NCBI RefSeq assembly: GCF_003386235.1
Contig: NZ_QRDZ01000004.1
Span: 248,001-312,000, forward strand
DNA length: 64,000 nucleotides
Origin: Cohnella phaseoli
GTDB lineage: Bacteria > Bacillota > Bacilli > Paenibacillales > Paenibacillaceae
Reading direction: 5' to 3'
Part shown: positions 15,917-25,899 of the stretch, in pieces
Layout: every line of letters begins with the position of its first letter
How positions within the stretch are numbered: the stretch's first letter is position 1
Notes under the pieces: model-generated
Told to the model about the DNA's origin: nothing
Databases searched by the model: none
The model's input: the letters and a program-made list of their open reading frames with translations, nothing else
Made by a program: the position numbers and the translations under genes

Positions 15917-18811
15917 ATGAGCTGGCAGGCATTATGGATTTGGGGAGACGGAGAGGAAAGCCCCCGCAACGAGTGGAGATGCTTCCGCAAAACGTTTGAC
16001 GTTCCGGCCCAAGGAGCGGAATCGGCTTCGCTGCGGGTTTCGGCGGATTCAAGATATGTGTTGTTCGTTAACGGAACGCAGGTAGGAAGAGGCCCGGTAC
16101 GGTCGTGGCCGTTCGAGCAGTCTTACGATACGTACGAGGTCGGCCATCTTCTGCGGGCGGGAGAACCTAACACGATTGCGGCGCTTGTCCTCCATTTTGG
16201 GGTTTCGACCTTCTATTATTTGCGCGGGCGCGGCGGGCTGCTGGCCCAGCTCGACTATGGCACGGGCGAGGTCGGCTTAAAGACGGACGCCTCCTGGCTC
16301 ACTTCCATCCATAACGGGCAGCATTCGAGATCGCCGCGCATGTCGTGTCAGCAGGCTTTCGCGGAGTATGTGGATGCGAGGGATTGGGACGGCGATTGGA
16401 TGAATGCCGATTACGACGACTCGGGATGGACGGGCTCGGTAGAGCTGGGAGAAGTCGGAATGGCTCCGTGGACGTCCATGAAGCCTCGCGACATCCCGAT
16501 GCTGACGGAAGAGCTTATTTATCCGGTTCGCGTCGAAGCGTTGGCTAAGGTAAGCACGTTTAAGCTGTCGACCGTCATCGACGTGCGCAGCGTCATGGCT
16601 CCGGGCAGCGAGGAGCATTCGGATATCGTACAGTTCACCGGCTACGTGGCGACGACAATTCGGGCCGGTAGAGCGGCGCGGGCGACGATGGGCTTCCTTG
16701 CTTGGGGAGAGTGCTTGAAGCGCTTCTCCTGGAACGGAGAGATTGTCGGGTCGGATCGCTTCTACGGCATTATGCCGGAGCGGTATGTGGACGTCGAGCT
16801 GAAGGAAGGGGACAATCTGCTGCTGATCGATGTCTCCACGGAGCGAGTTCATCACGGCAAGCTGAACATCGGCGTATATGCGGATGATCCGGCTGAACTG
16901 AGCTTTGTTTATCCGGGTGCGGGCGAGTCGGAGTCCGCGTTTCTGGCGGTCGGGCCTTATGATTCGGCGGTTAACTACGATCATAAGCCTTCACGCGAGG
17001 TAAACTGGGAGGACGAGGCGTACAAGTCCGTGCTTGGAGACGTAAAGGGAGCGGAGGACCTGGGGCGGTACGCGGCCGTGTCGAAGCCGATTCCGCTGAA
17101 ATACGTGGCGGAGGCGGACGTCTTCGGTCTATGCGTATGGCGGAAAGACGATGTGAAGCTGGCCGTTCCCGCGCAGCTTCAGAACGCGGTCATCCCGCAT
17201 GGGGAAGCGGGAGTCGTTCCTGTGTTCGAAGGCTTCGACACCGAGGTGCTGTTCGACCTGGGCAAGGAGTATTCCGGTTATCTGTCGTTCGAGATTGAAG
17301 CGGAGCCAGGAACGGTGCTGGACTGGTACGGCTTCGAGTACATGGCGGGAGAGTACCGTCAGCAGACGTACGGACTGGACAATACGGTTCGGTATGTAAC
17401 CAAGGCGGGACGCCAATCGTATTCGACGCCTGTCCGCAGAGGGCTGCGGTATTTGGCGCTTAACGTGCGCGGAGCTTCCGCCCCGGTGAAAATATACAAC
17501 GTCGCGTTCACGCAAAGCAATTACCCGGTCGCGGAGGTCGGACGATTCGAATGCTCCGATCCGCTGCTGAACGACATCTGGGAAATCAGCCGGCACACGA
17601 CAAAGCTATGCATGGAGGATACGTTCGTCGATTGCCCGGCTTACGAGCAGACGTTCTGGGTCGGCGACAGCCGCAACGAGGCGCTCGTCAGCAACTATTT
17701 GTACGGCGTACAGGACATTCTGAAGCGCTGCCTGCGCCTTGTTCCGGGATCGAAGGACCAGTCGCCGCTGTATGCCGATCAGGTTCCGAGCGGATGGAGC
17801 AGCGTTATTCCGAACTGGACTTTCTTCTGGGCAATCGCCTGCAAGGAATATTACGAGCAGACGGGGGACAGAGCGTTCGCGGCCGAGATGTACGAGCATG
17901 TTCGCTTTACGATTGAGCACTACTTGCAGAAAATCGACGAGAACGGCCTGTTTAACGTCAAAGGCTGGAACCTGCTCGACTGGTCCCCGATCGATCAGCC
18001 GAACGAAGGCGTCGTGACGCATCAAAACCTGTTCCTGGCGCAGACGCTGCGCGTAGCCGCGGAAATGGGCGAGCTGTCCGGGGATGCGGAGGGAGCGGCT
18101 CGGTATCGCGAAGCGTCCGATCGGCTGGCGGCGGCCATTAACGAACATCTCTGGAACGAGGAGAAGCAAGCCTACATCGACTGCATCCATGCGGACGGCC
18201 GCCGTTCGAGCGTGCTCAGCATGCAGACGCAGGTAGTCGCTTCGCTAACCGGCGTTGCCCAAGGCGAACGCAAGCGGAGGATGGACGCCTATCTGTTCTC
18301 TACGCCGACGAATTTCGTGCAGATCGGTAGCCCGTTCATGTCCTTCTTCTATTACGAGGCTTTGGCCAAGGTTGGCGGCGTATCGGTCATTCTGGACGAT
18401 ATCCGCAAAAACTACGGCAACATGATTCGCCACGGCGCGACGACCTGCTGGGAGCAATATCCGAACTTCGCCGAAAACCGCGCCAACCCCGACGAGCTGA
18501 CGCGCAGCCACTGTCACGCGTGGTCTTCCGCTCCGGCGTATTTCCTCGGCCGCGAAACGCTTGGGGTACGCAGCCTCTCGGCCGGCTGGACAGAAGTCGA
18601 GATCGCTCCGGTTCCATGCGGACTCTCGTGGGCTCGCGGCAGCGTGCCGCATCCGGCGGGCGGCAGAATCGACGTCAGTTGGACCGCGGACGAAGCGGCT
18701 GGGCGCATGCAGCTATCCGTCTCTTATCCCGCGGACGTGAGCGTGCGGATCAAGCTTCCGGAAGGCTTCGCGGGCGAGGTCAAGGAAACGAAGCTGGAGC
18801 GTCTAGTTTGA
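15917..18811 (+). CDS. alpha-L-rhamnosidase, GH78 (RhaB-like)
   Basis: Inverting enzyme that releases terminal alpha-L-rhamnose from polysaccharides and glycosides. 964 residues, no signal peptide, so probably cytoplasmic. The N-terminal beta-sandwich modules (WIWGDGEESPRNEW, VSADSRYVLFVNG) precede the (alpha/alpha)6 catalytic barrel and a C-terminal beta domain. The motif DCPAYEQTFWVGD gives D572, E577 and D584, and TTCWEQ gives E846. Their spacing equals that recalled for RhaB of Bacillus sp. GL1 (D567, E572, D579, E841), which makes this a near-certain functional homologue. The start ATG follows GAAAGGTG. It is a single-gene unit ended by a strong palindrome and lies divergent from an AraC gene. 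Confidence 0.95.
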   Translation: MSWQALWIWGDGEESPRNEWRCFRKTFDVPAQGAESASLRVSADSRYVLFVNGTQVGRGPVRSWPFEQSYDTYEVGHLLRAGEPNTIAALVLHFGVSTFYYLRGRGGLLAQLDYGTGEVGLKTDASWLTSIHNGQHSRSPRMSCQQAFAEYVDARDWDGDWMNADYDDSGWTGSVELGEVGMAPWTSMKPRDIPMLTEELIYPVRVEALAKVSTFKLSTVIDVRSVMAPGSEEHSDIVQFTGYVATTIRAGRAARATMGFLAWGECLKRFSWNGEIVGSDRFYGIMPERYVDVELKEGDNLLLIDVSTERVHHGKLNIGVYADDPAELSFVYPGAGESESAFLAVGPYDSAVNYDHKPSREVNWEDEAYKSVLGDVKGAEDLGRYAAVSKPIPLKYVAEADVFGLCVWRKDDVKLAVPAQLQNAVIPHGEAGVVPVFEGFDTEVLFDLGKEYSGYLSFEIEAEPGTVLDWYGFEYMAGEYRQQTYGLDNTVRYVTKAGRQSYSTPVRRGLRYLALNVRGASAPVKIYNVAFTQSNYPVAEVGRFECSDPLLNDIWEISRHTTKLCMEDTFVDCPAYEQTFWVGDSRNEALVSNYLYGVQDILKRCLRLVPGSKDQSPLYADQVPSGWSSVIPNWTFFWAIACKEYYEQTGDRAFAAEMYEHVRFTIEHYLQKIDENGLFNVKGWNLLDWSPIDQPNEGVVTHQNLFLAQTLRVAAEMGELSGDAEGAARYREASDRLAAAINEHLWNEEKQAYIDCIHADGRRSSVLSMQTQVVASLTGVAQGERKRRMDAYLFSTPTNFVQIGSPFMSFFYYEALAKVGGVSVILDDIRKNYGNMIRHGATTCWEQYPNFAENRANPDELTRSHCHAWSSAPAYFLGRETLGVRSLSAGWTEVEIAPVPCGLSWARGSVPHPAGGRIDVSWTADEAAGRMQLSVSYPADVSVRIKLPEGFAGEVKETKLERLV

Positions 18812-18826
18812 GGAAAACATAGGTAG

Positions 18827-18884
18827 AACATCAACGGCTGTCCCGAAAGCGAGCAACTCCGCTTATGGGACAGCCGTTGATGTT
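18827..18884 (+). terminator. strong stem-loop after the rhamnosidase (GGCTGTCCC palindrome)
   Basis: A perfect 18-bp stem (AACATCAACGGCTGTCCC with its complement) and a 22-nt loop end in TGTTTT. It starts 15 nt after the stop. Its inner part, including the loop, resembles the palindrome at 53845-53964 (GGCTGTCYCATAnGC, AGTTGCT), so it may be a repeated element serving as terminator. Confidence 0.75.
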
Positions 18885-19067
18885 TTCCGACACTTTAGGT
18901 CCTTCCGAGGGTGTGGAATTTTTAGTAAATTTTATAGGTTTATGATATACAATTACTTTTATAACAGGAATTTTTTTCTAGTCAGGGATAGAGTATTGCT
19001 GTAGAATAAAATCGTCGTCAAAATTCGAGTGAAACTTCTATACATACAGGGGAGGGAGTTTGAAGCT

Positions 19068-22000
19068 ATGACATCGGGAACAGCCGCCGGGTCTAGTCGT
19101 ACAAGCCCGTTTAAGAGACGGATATTCGCTATACTAACCATCTGCTTTATATTGATTTGGAGCTTGTCTTCAGCACTAGGGAACGTGCATGCGGCTTCCA
19201 CATTGACCATCACTAAAGAGCCGGAGGATATTGAGGTAACTGAAGGCGCCCCGAATCAAACGTTTTCTGTCGAGGCAACAGGAGATGGCACTTTGACTTA
19301 TCAGTGGTATAGGTCTGCCGGCGGCAGCACCTTCGGATTGCCAGGCAAAACGGAATCCACATTAACGATCCCGATCCCGGCATCTGCCTTTGAGTCGGAC
19401 TACTACGTTGTTGTTTCCGACGGTGTAACCAGTGTAACAAGCCGATCGGCCCACTTAAAAGTGAATGCGGTGTCGTTCGCTCCTGTGCCGACGATTAATT
19501 CGCAACCGATAGGCGACGAAGATCTGGAAGAGGGCGATCCGAATCCGGTTCTCAGCGTTTCGGCAAGCGTCTATAGCGGTTCATTGAGCTATCAGTGGTA
19601 TCGCAATACGACGAACAGCACGTCGGGCGGTTTTATGCTAGAGGGCAAAACAACGAGTACGTTAACGGTGTCGGCAGGCGCAGCTCACGATTCGTACTAC
19701 TACGTAGTGGTGACGAATAGCGCGCCCGATATGAAAACGTCAAGCGTAAAAAGCAACACTGCCCATGTACTCGTAACGGATGTTACTGCACCTTCCGTAG
19801 CGGTTTCATCGGCCATAAACAGGCCGACTGCGCAAGCTGCATTTGCCATTAGGATTCTATTCAGCGAGCCTGTAACGGGATTCTCGGCGGCAGGTATCTC
19901 CGTCAATAACGGCAGTGTCGGCAATTTTCAGGAAATAGGCGGTATACTGTACACGGCGGACGTTACTGCGGCAGCAGAAGGTCCGGTTACAATCGATATT
20001 GCCGCCAATGCGGCGCAGGACAATTACGGTCATGGGAACACGGCGGCAACGCCTTATGTCGTTACCTATGATACGACTGGACCCAAGGTGAATATTTCCT
20101 CATTGGCCGCGAATCCGACGAATCAGTCGTCGTTTGTCGTTACGCTGGCTTTTGACGAACCGCCGCTCGATTTTTCGGCCGACGATATTGCGGTAACGAA
20201 CGGGACGGCCAGCCAACTGCAATCGGCGGACGGCTTGACGTACACGGCAGTCATCCAACCGACAACCGACGGAACGGTAACGGTTAATATGGCGGCGGGC
20301 GTGGTGAACGATGCGGCAGGCAACGTGGGAACAGCGGCATCGACCTCGTTCAGCACCGTCTACGATGCTACAGCGCCAACTGTAAGCATTGCTTCGTCGG
20401 CATCGAATCCGACCAACCATTCTCCGTTCGAGGCGACGTTCACCTTCAGCGAAGCGGTCACCGGTTTTGTGCTAGGCGACATTTCAGTAACGAACGGAAA
20501 CGCAAGCAACCTGGCTACTTCGGACAATGTGACCTATACGGCAGAAATTACGCCAGCGTCAGATGGGCCGGTAACGGTAAGCGTTGCGGCAGGCGCGGCA
20601 ATCGATGCGGCGGGCAACGCTAACTTAGCGGTTGCGACGCCTTACAGCACCGTCTACGACACTACTGCGCCCGTACTAACATCGGTGAGTATCTCCAGCG
20701 ACAATACGTCGCCTTCACTCGCGAAGGTTGGGAATACGGTAAAGGTAACCTTCAGCGCGAACGAAACGCTGGCGAATTCGCCGACGGTGACAATTGCGGA
20801 TCAGGCTGCCTCCCTGACAGAAGCTGCGGGCGTATACACCGCAGTCTATCAGTTGACCGGGGCCGAGGCGGAAGGCGCGATTCCTCTGCGGATTGCGTTT
20901 GGCGATCTGGCGGGAAATGCAGGGACAGCGGTCGTCGAGACGACGGATGCAAGCACTGTTGTTTTCGACAAGACGCCTCCGGTACCGATTATTTTAAGCC
21001 CGGGCAACCAAACGCGAACGACCGACAAACGTCCGGAGATTAAAGGAACAGCGGAACCGGGAAGTACGGTTGCGATTACAATCAATGGCGACGAAAGCCG
21101 CGTGCAAGCGGACAGTAACGGCGAGTGGCAGTTCAGGCCGGTAAATAACTTGTCTAATGGAACGTACACAATCACCGTTGACGCAACCGATCCTGCCGGG
21201 AACGAAAGCGAGGTTCAGGCCGAGTTAACCCTTGTGATTTATACGGAAAGTACATCCGGAGGCACTACGGAAAATACGCCTGAGGCTACCAAAGAAAATG
21301 AACCCGATCTCTATACGGACGTTCTGATTAACGGCAAAGCGTTTAAGCTCGGCAAGCTGACAACCAGCCGACAAAACGGCCGGTCCGTCGCAACGCTTAC
21401 GATCGATGAGCGCGGACTGGAAAAAATGCTTGCGGGAGAAGGGCCGCGAGCAGTGCTCACGATTCCGATGAATACGGAATCCGACGTTCTGATCGGAGAA
21501 CTGAACGGGCAAATCATTAAGACTCTGGAGCAAATGCAAGCCGTAATAGAGTTAAAAACAAAGCGAGCTACGTACAGGCTGCCTGCACAGCAATTTAACA
21601 TCGATGACCTGGTTAAACAGTACGGCAATTCGATTAACCTGCACGACATTGTTGTACAGATCGAGATAGCGGCTCCGACAAAGGAAATGACGCAGCTGCT
21701 GGAAATTGCCGCTAAGAAAGGATCGTTTACGGTTGCCGCCCCTCCTGCGAGTTTCACGATAAGAGCTTCGCATGCGGGCAAGATTGAGGAAATATCGAAG
21801 TTCAATACTTACATTGAACGGACGATCACTTTGCCGAAAGGTACAAATTCGAGCAGAATGACGACGGGAGTCGCGATTGAACCGGATGGAACGGTACGCC
21901 ATGTCCCGACCCGAATTGAAGTTGTCGATGGGAACTATATCGCGCATATCCATAGTCTGACGAACAGTATTTACACTGTTGTATGGCATCCTCTTGAATT

Positions 22001-22565
22001 TGCCGATATGGCGAACCATTGGGCGAAAGAGGATGTTAACGATATGGGCTCGCGAATGGTGATCGACGGTTCAGGAAACGGACGGTTCAGTCCTGATGTC
22101 GATATTACGCGTGCGGAATTTGCGGCGATTATCGTGCGCGGGCTCGGATTAAAACTTGAAAACGACCGGGAAGCGTTCTCCGACGTGAAATCCGCCGACT
22201 GGTACAGCGACGCCGTTCAAACGGCGTATGCCTATAGCTTGATCGACGGATTCGAAGACGGGACTTTCCGGCCGAATGACAAGATTTCACGCGAACAAGC
22301 GATGGCTATCCTTGCTAAAGCGATGAAAATTACAAACGGACCCGAAGCGGCAACCCTGACTGCCGAAGCGGCTGAAGAGACGCTGCGTTCCTATACGGAT
22401 GCGGCCGATGCATCGGCTTGGGCCAGAAGCGGTATTGCAAGCAGCGTAAAATCCGGATTGATATCGGGCAGAAGCGAATCGGCGCTCGCACCAAAAGCGA
22501 ATATCACAAGAGCTGAGGTTGCGGTTATTGTCAAACGTCTGCTCAAACAAGCCGGCTTGATTTAA
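19068..22565 (+). CDS. cell-surface protein with Ig-like repeats and three SLH domains
   Basis: 1165 residues. A signal peptide (hydrophobic FAILTICFILIWSLSSALG, cleavage near HAAS) leads into two Ig-like domains (~44-134, ~141-234, each with SYQWYR or TYQWYR). Three tandem ~95-residue bacterial Ig-like domains follow (~240-534, with FSE.VTGF and TYTA patterns), then a fourth related one and a further Ig-like domain (~636-724, GTAEPGSTVAITINGD). After a Thr/Glu-rich linker comes a ~225-residue unrecognised region. Three C-terminal S-layer homology repeats (~976, ~1038, ~1108) should bind pyruvylated secondary cell-wall polymer. GGGGAGGGAG ends 9 nt before the ATG at 19068. There is no catalytic domain; adhesion or scaffold is an inference. 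It stands alone, with an A/T-rich promoter region upstream. Confidence 0.9.
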   Translation: MTSGTAAGSSRTSPFKRRIFAILTICFILIWSLSSALGNVHAASTLTITKEPEDIEVTEGAPNQTFSVEATGDGTLTYQWYRSAGGSTFGLPGKTESTLTIPIPASAFESDYYVVVSDGVTSVTSRSAHLKVNAVSFAPVPTINSQPIGDEDLEEGDPNPVLSVSASVYSGSLSYQWYRNTTNSTSGGFMLEGKTTSTLTVSAGAAHDSYYYVVVTNSAPDMKTSSVKSNTAHVLVTDVTAPSVAVSSAINRPTAQAAFAIRILFSEPVTGFSAAGISVNNGSVGNFQEIGGILYTADVTAAAEGPVTIDIAANAAQDNYGHGNTAATPYVVTYDTTGPKVNISSLAANPTNQSSFVVTLAFDEPPLDFSADDIAVTNGTASQLQSADGLTYTAVIQPTTDGTVTVNMAAGVVNDAAGNVGTAASTSFSTVYDATAPTVSIASSASNPTNHSPFEATFTFSEAVTGFVLGDISVTNGNASNLATSDNVTYTAEITPASDGPVTVSVAAGAAIDAAGNANLAVATPYSTVYDTTAPVLTSVSISSDNTSPSLAKVGNTVKVTFSANETLANSPTVTIADQAASLTEAAGVYTAVYQLTGAEAEGAIPLRIAFGDLAGNAGTAVVETTDASTVVFDKTPPVPIILSPGNQTRTTDKRPEIKGTAEPGSTVAITINGDESRVQADSNGEWQFRPVNNLSNGTYTITVDATDPAGNESEVQAELTLVIYTESTSGGTTENTPEATKENEPDLYTDVLINGKAFKLGKLTTSRQNGRSVATLTIDERGLEKMLAGEGPRAVLTIPMNTESDVLIGELNGQIIKTLEQMQAVIELKTKRATYRLPAQQFNIDDLVKQYGNSINLHDIVVQIEIAAPTKEMTQLLEIAAKKGSFTVAAPPASFTIRASHAGKIEEISKFNTYIERTITLPKGTNSSRMTTGVAIEPDGTVRHVPTRIEVVDGNYIAHIHSLTNSIYTVVWHPLEFADMANHWAKEDVNDMGSRMVIDGSGNGRFSPDVDITRAEFAAIIVRGLGLKLENDREAFSDVKSADWYSDAVQTAYAYSLIDGFEDGTFRPNDKISREQAMAILAKAMKITNGPEAATLTAEAAEETLRSYTDAADASAWARSGIASSVKSGLISGRSESALAPKANITRAEVAVIVKRLLKQAGLI

Positions 22566-22628
22566 GCTCTGCTCATTCTCCCCACTACACAATCGTCTCG
22601 GCATAGCTGTGGCAGCCGCCGCAGCTTC

Positions 22629-23861
22629 TTATTCCGCCGAGGCGATTTTTCTTTTGTAATCGGTCGGATAGATGCCTACTAGCTTATGAAAGACGTTCGA
22701 GAAATATTGAACGTTGCTGAAGCCGACCGCAGCGGCGATTTCTCCCATTTTCAGATGGGACTCTTCCAGCAGTCGCTTCGATTTCTCGATGCGTATGCGA
22801 TTGAGATAGACGGAGAACATGTCCCCCGTCGTCTTGCGGAAAAGCTGGCCGAGATAGGCGGCGTTAAGGTTGAAGATGTCGGAGAGCGTCTTAAGGGACA
22901 TCTCCTCTGCATAGTTTCGATCGATGTACTCGATCAGCTTCAAGACCGTCGGATGAGCGGCCTCCGTGTCGCCGGTTCTTACGCTTCCGGAAGCCTCCTC
23001 TGTCGGGAACGTCTCTCTGTAGCTCGCGGCTACGGATCCGTAGCCGCTTACGACCGGGCCGAGCACGATGGAGACGTTCAGCTTCAAATAACGCTTCACA
23101 TTGGAGGAGCAGGCTCCCAGCCTTTCTTCCAGCATCTCCTCCAGTTCGTCTCCGTTCATGCTTTCTTCGCCGCTCCACCCGAACAGAAGAATCGGCTCTC
23201 CATGCAAGCTCCGAAACGCAATGCAGCCCGCGAACCTGTTCATCGTCTCCTCGCAGACGTTCAGAATGGCCGAAGCAAGCAGGCCGGATGAAGCTTCTCC
23301 ATCCCGTGGCGGCCTCTCCTGAATCACTCTTGCAATCCGGTAGTGGTCGAAGGAGAGGTTGATCCCGAGAAATTCCGCGCGACTGGTCAATTCGTCGTGC
23401 CCGATGCGGCCCGCGACCCAACGGAATAGGATGTTCTCCTTGACGATGCTGTAGTTCTGCCGGTGATGAATCGAGAGCTGGATCTCGTGATCCAGCTTTT
23501 CTATCGTATTCAGCAAGGTGCTGGACAGCTCTTCCTCTTCAAGCGGCTTGAGCAAATAATTTTCCACGCCGTACACGACGGCCTTCTTCACAAGCTCGAA
23601 TTCATCGTAGCCGCTGAGCACAATAAACTTGACGTTTAAGCCTCGGCTTTTTGTCTGGCGAATCAATTCCAATCCGTCCATGACCGGCATCTTAATGTCG
23701 GTGACGACGATATGAATCGAACTCTGCTCCAGCGCGCGAAGCGCTTCGGCGCCGTTGCCGGCCATGGCGACGATCTCCGCGCCGTGCTCCTCCCAATCGA
23801 TCACATATTGCAAGCCGTCCAGAATAAGCGGCTCGTCATCCACGATCAAAACCTTGTACAT
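22629..23861 (-). CDS. response regulator with AraC output (YesN type), block C
   Basis: 410 residues. The receiver domain has the acidic pocket at VDDE, phospho-acceptor D55 (VVTDIKMP) and K105 (LLKP). A variable middle region follows, and a C-terminal AraC HTH pair ends the protein (MSLKTLSDIFNLNAAYLGQL, EIAAAVGFSNVQYFSNVFHK). It probably activates the divergent permease operon when the partner kinase senses a sugar. It overlaps the kinase gene by 26 nt, indicating translational coupling. On the minus strand CGAAGGAGG precedes the ATG. Confidence 0.93.
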   Translation of the reverse strand: MYKVLIVDDEPLILDGLQYVIDWEEHGAEIVAMAGNGAEALRALEQSSIHIVVTDIKMPVMDGLELIRQTKSRGLNVKFIVLSGYDEFELVKKAVVYGVENYLLKPLEEEELSSTLLNTIEKLDHEIQLSIHHRQNYSIVKENILFRWVAGRIGHDELTSRAEFLGINLSFDHYRIARVIQERPPRDGEASSGLLASAILNVCEETMNRFAGCIAFRSLHGEPILLFGWSGEESMNGDELEEMLEERLGACSSNVKRYLKLNVSIVLGPVVSGYGSVAASYRETFPTEEASGSVRTGDTEAAHPTVLKLIEYIDRNYAEEMSLKTLSDIFNLNAAYLGQLFRKTTGDMFSVYLNRIRIEKSKRLLEESHLKMGEIAAAVGFSNVQYFSNVFHKLVGIYPTDYKRKIASAE

Positions 23862-25713
23862 AATCTCGAAGCGCCTCCTTCGAACGGGCCAGAACGGTTA
23901 CCTGGACTTCGGTTCCCCGACCCTTTTCGCTCATGATGTGTATGCCGCACTCGTCTCCAAAGATCAGTTTGATTCTCGCTTCGACATTGAGCAGGCCAAT
24001 GCTTCCGGAGCCGTAAACTAGCGGTTGGCGGAGTTGCTCGGCAATGGAGGCCAGACGGGCCTCGTCGATGCCTTCCCCGTTATCCGTCACGGAAATGACG
24101 ATGGAGTCGCCGGCTCGTCGTCCGCGTACGGTAATGAGATTTCTCGTTTTGCCCAGATCGATTCCGTGCGCGATCGAATTTTCGATAATCGGCTGCAGCA
24201 TATGGCGGAACACGCCGAAATCGAGAATGCCGTCCTCCACGTCGAATTCGATTTCGAGCCGGCCCTGGAAACGGATGTAGTACAGCTCCAGCAAGGACTG
24301 GCAGTAGTTCATCTCCTCGCGCACCGTGACGATCATCTCTTCCTTAATGCTGCTGCGGAACAGCTTGGCCAAAATTTTGATCATCTGCCCGACTTCCGTA
24401 TCTCCCGATTTTAGCGCCTTCATCCGGATCGCTTCCAGCGTGTTGTATAGAAAATGCGGATTGATCTGCGATTGCAGGGCGTACAGCTCGGCGGTTTTCT
24501 GCTTCAGCTCCGAATCCTTCCGGCGCAGCTCCAGCACGAACTCGCGTTTAATGTAATCGTCCAGCTGCTCGCTCATCTGATTCAGGTTTCTGGAGATGAT
24601 GCCTACTTCGTCGTGGTGTTCCTTAACCGGTATGGCGGTCAGATTGCCTTTGCGGATTTCCTTGATTCTGTACAGAACGTCCTTCAGTCGCCTGGAAAAA
24701 TGTCTCGTGCTGAGAACCGTCAGCACAATGGTGACCAAAAGGCAGATCGAAGCGGCGATCAGCACCATCCGCGTAATGTAGCTAATGCCTTGATTGACCT
24801 CGCCCAGCGGAATGATCCCGACGGTGACGAAGCCGAATTCGTCGTCCTTGTTGACGTTAACGATCGATTCGCGGCCGTCGACGATGCGGCTGTCCGACGA
24901 TTCCTGCACGAGGTCCCAATAAGGAAACGGCTGCTTGTAATATTTTCCTGAGGAATCGTAGACGACCTCTCCCTCCGTCGTCAGCACGAGCTGCGTTCCG
25001 ATCAAATACTTGCGATAGGGCTCATAGGCGCGCCGGAACGATTCCGTATCGTAGGTCAGCAGCATGTACCCGGAAAAGCCGGATGGATCGTTCGGGAAGC
25101 GAATGTAGTCGTAGACGGCGTAGACGGTGAGCGGATCGCTTCCGCGAGAGCCGTCGAACGCGGGAAGAATGTACGTTTTTCGAGCGTTGATGTCGGCGGG
25201 AGTTCTATCCGTCAAAGCTTGGCGAACGTGCTCGACATAGTCGCTCAGCTTCGTTCCCGCCGAGTACCGCGTCGCGCTCATCTCGTAGTCGAAGGTCCGA
25301 TTCATCATCACCATATCCAGAATGTTCGTATCGCTGGAGAGAACGGTATCCATCATATAACGATTGACGTAGGCGGCTTTCTCGCGCAGATTGCCCGTTA
25401 TCTCGCCCGGAGCCGCACCGTGGCTGATGTCGGCGAACGCTTCGTAGACCGAATCCTTCTTGTCCGGATCGTTAAAGGTGTACAGACTCGTCATTCGATT
25501 TTTCAGGTTGCGATTCTGTTCGTGGAAGTAGTCTCCGACGAGTTGAAGCACCTGCTTGTTATAGGTGATCGCCTGCTCCTTCAGCAGGCCGGTAATATTC
25601 GTAACGATGATAAAAATAAGAGCGCTGACGGTGAGGAGGATAATGACGGAATAGAGGAGCAGCAGCTTATTGAAAAATCGATTCCGAATGTAATTGTAAA
25701 AGAAAGCGCGCAT
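23836..25713 (-). CDS. sensor histidine kinase (YesM type), block C
   Basis: 625 residues. TM1 is at ~14-37 (LLLLYSVIILLTVSALIFII), followed by an extracellular sensor domain, TM2 near ~308-330 and HAMP. The His_kinase domain carries QINPHFLYNTLEAIRM, where the His is the phosphorylation site, and the HATPase has DNGEGID and GSIGLLNVEARIKL. This is the LytS/YesM class that works with YesN-type regulators. The start is taken at ATG 25713, with GGGTGGG just upstream; the GTG 12 nt earlier overlaps that SD. It is transcribed away from the permease-binding protein operon, with both promoters in a 186-bp gap. Confidence 0.93.
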   Translation of the reverse strand: MRAFFYNYIRNRFFNKLLLLYSVIILLTVSALIFIIVTNITGLLKEQAITYNKQVLQLVGDYFHEQNRNLKNRMTSLYTFNDPDKKDSVYEAFADISHGAAPGEITGNLREKAAYVNRYMMDTVLSSDTNILDMVMMNRTFDYEMSATRYSAGTKLSDYVEHVRQALTDRTPADINARKTYILPAFDGSRGSDPLTVYAVYDYIRFPNDPSGFSGYMLLTYDTESFRRAYEPYRKYLIGTQLVLTTEGEVVYDSSGKYYKQPFPYWDLVQESSDSRIVDGRESIVNVNKDDEFGFVTVGIIPLGEVNQGISYITRMVLIAASICLLVTIVLTVLSTRHFSRRLKDVLYRIKEIRKGNLTAIPVKEHHDEVGIISRNLNQMSEQLDDYIKREFVLELRRKDSELKQKTAELYALQSQINPHFLYNTLEAIRMKALKSGDTEVGQMIKILAKLFRSSIKEEMIVTVREEMNYCQSLLELYYIRFQGRLEIEFDVEDGILDFGVFRHMLQPIIENSIAHGIDLGKTRNLITVRGRRAGDSIVISVTDNGEGIDEARLASIAEQLRQPLVYGSGSIGLLNVEARIKLIFGDECGIHIMSEKGRGTEVQVTVLARSKEALRDYVQGFDRG

Positions 25714-25843
25714 CGTTTGTCCCACCCTTCGTGTCTGTCGTGAAGTCGGCTTCTAGGCAGTAGAAATTTGACGAAGAGGCTCTGAATCCTGCTGCGGATT
25801 GGGCCGATCTATAGTTTTTATTACAGATTTGCAATCTTTACAA

Positions 25844-25873
25844 TTGAGAGCGCATTCGGGCGTGCCCTATGAT
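25844..25873 (+). promoter_or_regulatory. sigma-A-like promoter of the block C importer
   Basis: TTGAGA (25844-25849), 18 nt, TATGAT (25868-25873), then a short leader to the SD AAAGGAGCG and ATG 25900. Hexamer quality is moderate; assignment is by eye. Confidence 0.45.
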
Positions 25874-25899
25874 GTGAACTATAGAAAGGAGCGCCTAGG